This document shows, one piece after another, positions 1 through 64,000 of a DNA stretch of 64,000 nt. The stretch spans positions 1,488,001-1,552,000 of the forward strand of contig BAAHQB010000007.1 of assembly GCA_054601695.1 (NCBI GenBank), given 5' to 3'. Source of the DNA: Amorphochlora amoebiformis (lineage: Eukaryota > Cercozoa > Chlorarachniophyceae). Position numbers and translations under genes: made by a program. The notes beneath the pieces are model-generated. The model did no database searches. It was not told the DNA's origin and saw nothing but the letters and a program-made list of their open reading frames with translations. Position 1 is the stretch's first letter; each line of letters starts with the position of its first letter.

Positions 1-91
1 CAGGGTGACGGTTAGGTTTTATTGCCTGGTCATCCCATAGCTTCTCCATGACTTGAGCATATGCTTCGGCCTATGTATACATGTGTAGAAA

Positions 92-148
<57 letters not shown>

Positions 149-197
149 ATATATGTACCATTCTGCCTTTGTTATCCGAAATGATGTTGATATCCTG

Positions 198-234
<37 letters not shown>

Positions 235-253
235 ATAATATATATAAATATAT

Positions 254-394
<141 letters not shown>

Positions 395-466
395 TATATA
401 TATAATAGATAATATATAATATAATATATATAAATATATATATATATATAATGTTGTAATGTGTAC

Positions 467-12080
<11,614 letters not shown>

Positions 12081-12625
12081 CTGGGTTAGGTAGTAATGCT
12101 TACACTTGCATTTGGTGTAGTTGGGTAGGGGTTGGTATGGTTACGGATAGTACCTTTAGGGATGACGGTTCAGTTACAGTCTTCAGGAGCTTGCGCTATT
12201 TTTGTGTAAATGTATAATGTGTGTATATGCTACATATATATATATATATATACATATATTACATATATATATATATTGTACATATTTACATATATTTATT
12301 TACATACATTCATATGCACACATATGTATCCCCAACTCCCAATCCTTTTTCCCAATCCCAACTAGCCAAACCTTCAACCCCAGGCCATAGCATGTGATCT
12401 GAGCATATATTTCCATGACATACAACCAGTAGAGCCCCATTCCACCTGCACAGATGCGCCGGGAGGCTTCTCGGTAGGACGGATTTGAGGCAACGCATTC
12501 GCAGTCAGTATACTTTGGGATCTCATGATTTTCGGGGGGAGGAATTCCTGAGGTTAGGATAAGAGTTTAGAGTTGGGCTTAGGTTCAGGGTTATTGGGCT
12601 AGGCGGGAGTTGGATTGCCTTGAAC

Positions 12626-15947
<3,322 letters not shown>

Positions 15948-16117
15948 CCTTTCGACCCTTGGCTAAGGTTCCTGGAAATCGTTAAGATGACCAGATATCT
16001 GATATGTGCAGTTGAGTTACTTGGGTATGCCCTATATCAATATATGCTATATCAAGATATTTGCATATGAAAACCCTCTAAGCATAGTGATAACCCTCTA
16101 ATACTCAACCACCCAAG
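15948..16117. promoter_or_regulatory. Head-to-head intergenic spacer, candidate bidirectional promoter
   Basis: Only 170 bp separate the minus-strand ATG at 15947 from the ERO1 ATG at 16118. The spacer is free of long TA microsatellite. It contains a repeated ACCCTCTAA element near 16073-16100 and an ATTTGCATATG octamer-like stretch near 16059. Any 5' UTRs must also fit here. The promoter role is inferred from layout; no TATA box or initiator can be assigned in such AT-rich DNA. Confidence 0.5.
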
Positions 16118-28592
<12,475 letters not shown>

Positions 28593-29018
28593 GAGCTGTC
28601 TGATTCAGCGAAATCTATCTTGTTCCTCTAGTATAAACTTGGCCAAGTGATCTAGTGTCGGAATAGTAGTGATGTTGACGACTTGACGTGATTTTGCATG
28701 AGCCTGTAACCAAAGTCAAGGCTACTCAGATTGTCGTACTATATGTAGAACGTTGATTTGAGTTTTCTATATATGGCCACTAGTTACCGTAGTCAAGATC
28801 ATTGCGATCCTTCAGCCTACATCGCCGCGGTAATCGGGCTAGTAACTAGAGTAACTTTCTATACATTTCAGCGTCATCGGCCTTGCATCGGATATCATAG
28901 ACTCATAAGTCGGAACTTACGGTTAGCTTAGATTCAATCAGTAACATAGAATAGTTACACGTGGAATAGCGTCCTATGGCCGGTCGATTTGGATCTAGCT
29001 ATCCACCTGAGGCTCGGA
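28593..29018. other. Convergent 3' intergenic spacer
   Basis: This is 426 bp of non-repetitive sequence between the stop of the terminal plus-strand exon and the stop of the oxidoreductase gene on the minus strand. It lacks TA tracts and has no frame with exon-like character. Both 3' UTRs and polyadenylation sites should lie here, but I see no unambiguous signal. Confidence 0.6.
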
Positions 29019-39494
<10,476 letters not shown>

Positions 39495-39563
39495 GCCTGT
39501 AATCGAAACCATAGGTTGTGTTATGGATACGTGGTAAAATATGAGATGTACACCTATTTTAAC

Positions 39564-39953
39564 TCACATTTCGAGTCGTTGGGGAACGGAACACGAAATC
39601 ATGAAATACGCTTTGAAATGCAAAATGAGAAACCCACTTTTCTCACTGTTGTCGCCTCCGCCTCTGAGCCCGACCAGACCCTGCGATACGGCCCCTCTGG
39701 GTTCCGAATCACGGGTCTCGTGTAAATCATACGATTTGTCCTCGCCGATTTCTCGCGGAACCCCTGTGCGGAATTTTAATATTTTCCGGATCAAATGCCC
39801 GTCGCCATTGTCCTTGTCGAAAGATTTTTCGCAACCGAGGGCGAGATGATGACTAATTAGGACGAGAGCGCCGAGGGTTCGCAAGACATTCATCGTCCCA
39901 AAGCGGGTTGGAACCCTCCTAGTGGCGATGAATCTCTTGAGAATCTCCAACAC
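39564..39953 (-). other. Open frame in the 5' leader of the oxidoreductase gene (possible uORF or secreted protein)
   Basis: A 129-codon minus-strand frame in ordinary-composition DNA. Its second in-frame Met begins a hydrophobic, signal-peptide-like segment (MNVLRTLGALVLISHHLALG), followed by a charged region. The frame ends across a GTGAGT at 39567-39562. That GTGAGT pairs with TTACAG ending at 39497 to make a 71-nt intron in front of the oxidoreductase start. Splicing this way does not put the two frames in register, so this is either 5' UTR with a chance or upstream frame, or a separate small gene. A plus-strand frame is also open over 39541-39849, so openness alone proves little. Confidence 0.3.
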
Positions 39954-40520
39954 CGGGATTAACTCAGAAATCCCGGGATTCAGATTCCTATCGAGCTGTC
40001 AGCAAGCCTTTCCCACCACGAGCCACGGGACTTCTTTTATCGGTTGCATATGGGGATAGGGAGACGGAGATGGAGGACAGGGATGAATTGGCTAAGATCT
40101 TATATTCTTGAAACTCTTCTTTCCGTGGCAAATGCACTTTCCCCATTCCTTCCTCAGTTTGTTCCATCTTGTCCCCTTTTCCCTCCTTCCTCCTTCTCCT
40201 TCCTCTCTCCATTTTTCCTCCTCTCCCCTCCATTTATTACATTTTTAACAGATTCTTAGCCCCAACAATTAAAATATCTCCGTGTAGCGTTCCAGAAATA
40301 GAGAAAAATCCACTAGTATGAAAATCCACGACCTCTATCCACGCCATCGCGGGATCTAATCACATTCACGTAGAAGGCTGCTAGAAGCAGGACATTGAAT
40401 TCATTGTAAAGACTCTTAAGACAACTGTGTAGAAGGAGGAAGAGAGAAAGATAGGGAGAGCTGTAGAATTCGAAAGAACAGCCAATATCACACCAATATA
40501 ATTACAATCGCTAGGTTATT
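39954..40520. promoter_or_regulatory. Divergent intergenic region between oxidoreductase and RecQ genes
   Basis: About 570 bp of mixed composition without TA microsatellite. It includes a C/T-rich plus-strand stretch at about 40140-40235 (A/G-rich on the other strand). The minus-strand gene reads left and RecQ reads right from 40521, so both promoters should be here. No specific motif can be assigned. Confidence 0.4.
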
Positions 40521-59675
<19,155 letters not shown>

Positions 59676-60048
59676 GTATAATATATAATATATATATATA
59701 TACATATGGTGGTGGTGGTAACCTACTCTTTGATCAGAGTTGTGGTATCAATCAAGACAGAAGGGAATTTACTTACTGCCAAGAATTTGATTCACTTTGC
59801 TGAGTTTCAATATCAACTAAGGCAGAAATTGCCCAAAGATTGAATTATACTCATATACAAATTTGAATGAAATACGTTTGCCGCGTATTCCATATTCCCA
59901 CTTACCTCAGCGAAAGGAGTGATCAAATATTGAACAAGTCCAAACACTAGTGAGGCAAGCAAGTGATAGATACCGTTCATCATATCAATTCTTTTTTTTT
60001 TTTTTTTTTTTTTTTAAACGGCATCCCACCCCACCCGTCGCTTGTAGG
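59676..60048 (+). other. RecQ 3' region: short repeat, open frame and T24 tract
   Basis: Non-TA DNA following the last well-supported RecQ exon. From 59706 a plus frame (MVVVVTYSLIRVVVS...) runs to TGA at 59840 and is in frame with read-through of the preceding exon, so an unspliced C-terminus is conceivable. An imperfect tandem repeat starts with TATCAATCAAG and TATCAACTAAG near 59746 and 59809. A run of 24 T lies at 59992-60015. If the last donor (59676) joins the AG at 60048, a five-residue tail ends at TGA at 60063. Confidence 0.35.
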
Positions 60049-60359
60049 TATCTATCTGAATTGAGATTCCTCCGACAATTAAGTCATCATAGGATTAGTC
60101 CCGACAAGCGACAGTTGTATATATTTTCTTAAGCGACATATACCGGGGCCTGGTATATACATATATATATATATATACATATAATATATAGATACATATA
60201 TATATATATATATATAATATATATATATATATATTCACATAAATATATAACATATATATATATATATAATATGTCTTCATGTATATATTACGTATGTGAC
60301 GTATATAATATGTATATTTCTTCCCTTGTACACATGCATAAATATGCTTAATAAACTCC

Positions 60360-60650
60360 AAACCTATAACCTAATACTAACCTTACCACCATCTCTCCAG
60401 ACAATCATTCCCAACCCTAATCATAAACCCTAACCATTGTAATCAATCGCAAGCGAAATAATCATATCAAGCTCCTAACATTTACCCTGTTTCTAACCCT
60501 CCGTAACATCAGGGGGAGAAAACGTAGAGACTATCGCTTCTAAGCGTGATAGGTTAGGGTTAGGGTTAGATTTAGGTTAAGGATAGGGTTATGTTTAGGG
60601 TTAGGGTTAGCGTAGGTGTCGAGTTAGGGTTAGGGCTGTTTCGGATTATA
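60360..60650. repeat. Facing telomere-type arrays (CCCTAA then TTAGGG)
   Basis: C-rich degenerate units at about 60365-60510 are followed by G-rich units at about 60552-60640, in the RecQ to small-gene spacer. The orientation is opposite to that of an end-to-end telomere fusion. Confidence 0.75.
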
Positions 60651-60830
60651 GAAGGCAAGTTTTATGTGATATATCAGCACATCGACGTACCGTTCTGTAC
60701 GTATACTATAGAATAGCTCGAGATTGCTGGAGATTCCTGAGATTCTTGGAGATCGTCTGATCCGTTAGTACCCGATAGTACCGGTAGCAACGGGGATTCT
60801 GAGCATTAGGTAATAGGACGTGACACACGC

Positions 60831-60875
60831 TTCCGGAACTTTCCGAAGTTAGAACGTTCCTAGAAATTTCTTGAA
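60831..60875 (+). promoter_or_regulatory. Heat-shock-element-like cluster
   Basis: Eight or more nGAAn/nTTCn half-sites with near 5-bp spacing: TTC at 60831, GAA 60836, TTC 60841, GAA 60845, GAA 60852, TTC 60857, GAA 60863, TTC 60868, GAA 60873. Two runs are perfect inverted triplets, which is the binding grammar of trimeric heat-shock factor. The cluster sits in a non-repetitive 250-bp island and ends about 135 bp before the ATG at 61009. The motif is read directly; its function is inferred. Confidence 0.6.
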
Positions 60876-60926
60876 TACTTGGAACAGCGTCCCCTCATCA
60901 TATTCGTATTGATGCTTTAACAATAT

Positions 60927-60969
<43 letters not shown>

Positions 60970-61008
60970 CCCCACACACTCAGGCCCATTAAGCCAAACA
61001 CCGTGACG

Positions 61009-63175
<2,167 letters not shown>

Positions 63176-63475
63176 TCGACATCTAGGACATGGCATGAAT
63201 TGAACTTGAAGATTTTCGAAAACGTAATCTCACAATGGATTCCAATATTCCAGATAGTATGACATTGTATCAATTAATTGGAACTGAGTCCATATGTATG
63301 TAGACACTACGACGAATATGAATATCATAGCTAGTATCAGCAGTCAGGCTGGAGTATCCAGTCTAGAGAGTCTTATTAGTCTTATACATAACACGTATCT
63401 AGTATCTACTAATATACAATTATATATACACTAAATTCTAGTATGTAATAATCAAATATATATATGTATATTATA

Positions 63476-63506
<31 letters not shown>

Positions 63507-63580
63507 CTGGATATATATGTATATGTGTGTATATATATCCATGTATCTAGTATATATTCTAGATATTATGTATATACTAG

Positions 63581-63632
<52 letters not shown>

Positions 63633-63736
63633 ATACACCGTCACACATATCCAGACACATGCGCATATACTAGACTAGCTACTTGATATGTATATATGGA
63701 ATACTGAGTCTAGTATACAGTATCTATATACATCTA

Positions 63737-63830
<94 letters not shown>

Positions 63831-64000
63831 ATATATATAAATATATGTGTGTGTGTGTATATATGTGTATATATATGTGTGTATATAGTATACATGCATA
63901 CATACACATGTATATATATATATATATATATATACTATGATATAATCATAGCTCTGACACACCTTATATACAACAAAATATCATGCCTGTGAATATTATG
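63176..64000. other. Downstream non-coding DNA with recurrent CTAG/TCTAGTAT words
   Basis: The first 260 bp after the stop are complex sequence with no exon-like frame; the rest is mainly TA microsatellite. The word TCTAGTAT and close variants recur from about 63350 to 63740. I see no gene. Confidence 0.5.

Noticed and set aside
60360-60650. Chromosome end or telomere-telomere fusion
   Set aside because: Units are degenerate, short, and arranged CCCTAA then TTAGGG, the reverse of a fusion, with genes on both sides.

Overview
This window comes from a nuclear genome of a unicellular eukaryote or a similarly intron-rich lineage that I cannot name. The signs are spliceosomal GT-AG introns (one GC-AG), very short exons (about 24-290 nt, mostly 30-100), eukaryote-only protein families, and interstitial telomere-type repeats of the TTAGGG class. 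More than half of the sequence is (TA)n or TA-dominated microsatellite filling the introns. The long (IY)n/(YI)n open frames are translations of that microsatellite and are not genes. I found genes by locating non-TA islands bounded by AG and GT and requiring exon phases to chain without stops.

Layout: (1) 467-12080, minus: a ubiquitin-specific protease with a DUSP domain, two Tudor-knot/chromo-barrel-like modules and the catalytic Cys box; it runs off the left edge. (2) 12626-15947, minus: a Tudor-like, helix-rich 5' portion in matching phase, probably the N-terminus of the same protease, possibly a separate gene. (3) 16118-28592, plus: an ERO1-type ER thiol oxidase whose ATG lies only 170 bp from the start of (2), head to head. 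(4) 29019-39494, minus: a complete MDR-superfamily quinone-oxidoreductase-like gene; its exons total exactly 357 codons including the stop. It converges on ERO1 across 426 bp. (5) 40521-about 59675, plus: a RecQ helicase with helicase motifs I, Ia, II and V/VI, a zinc/RQC winged-helix part and an HRDC-like part. It is divergent from (4). (6) 61009-63175, plus: a small unrecognised protein gene about 135 bp downstream of a strong heat-shock-element-like cluster.

The most unusual features are in the introns. Degenerate to perfect telomeric arrays repeatedly start within a few bases of 5' splice sites. Exon ends or splice sites are often duplicated, sometimes inverted, across a (TA)n tract. Long C/T tracts in introns always lie on the coding strand. 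Four cellular functions are represented (deubiquitination, ER disulfide formation, quinone/carbonyl reduction, DNA unwinding), with no operon-like relationship. The shared feature is intron architecture.
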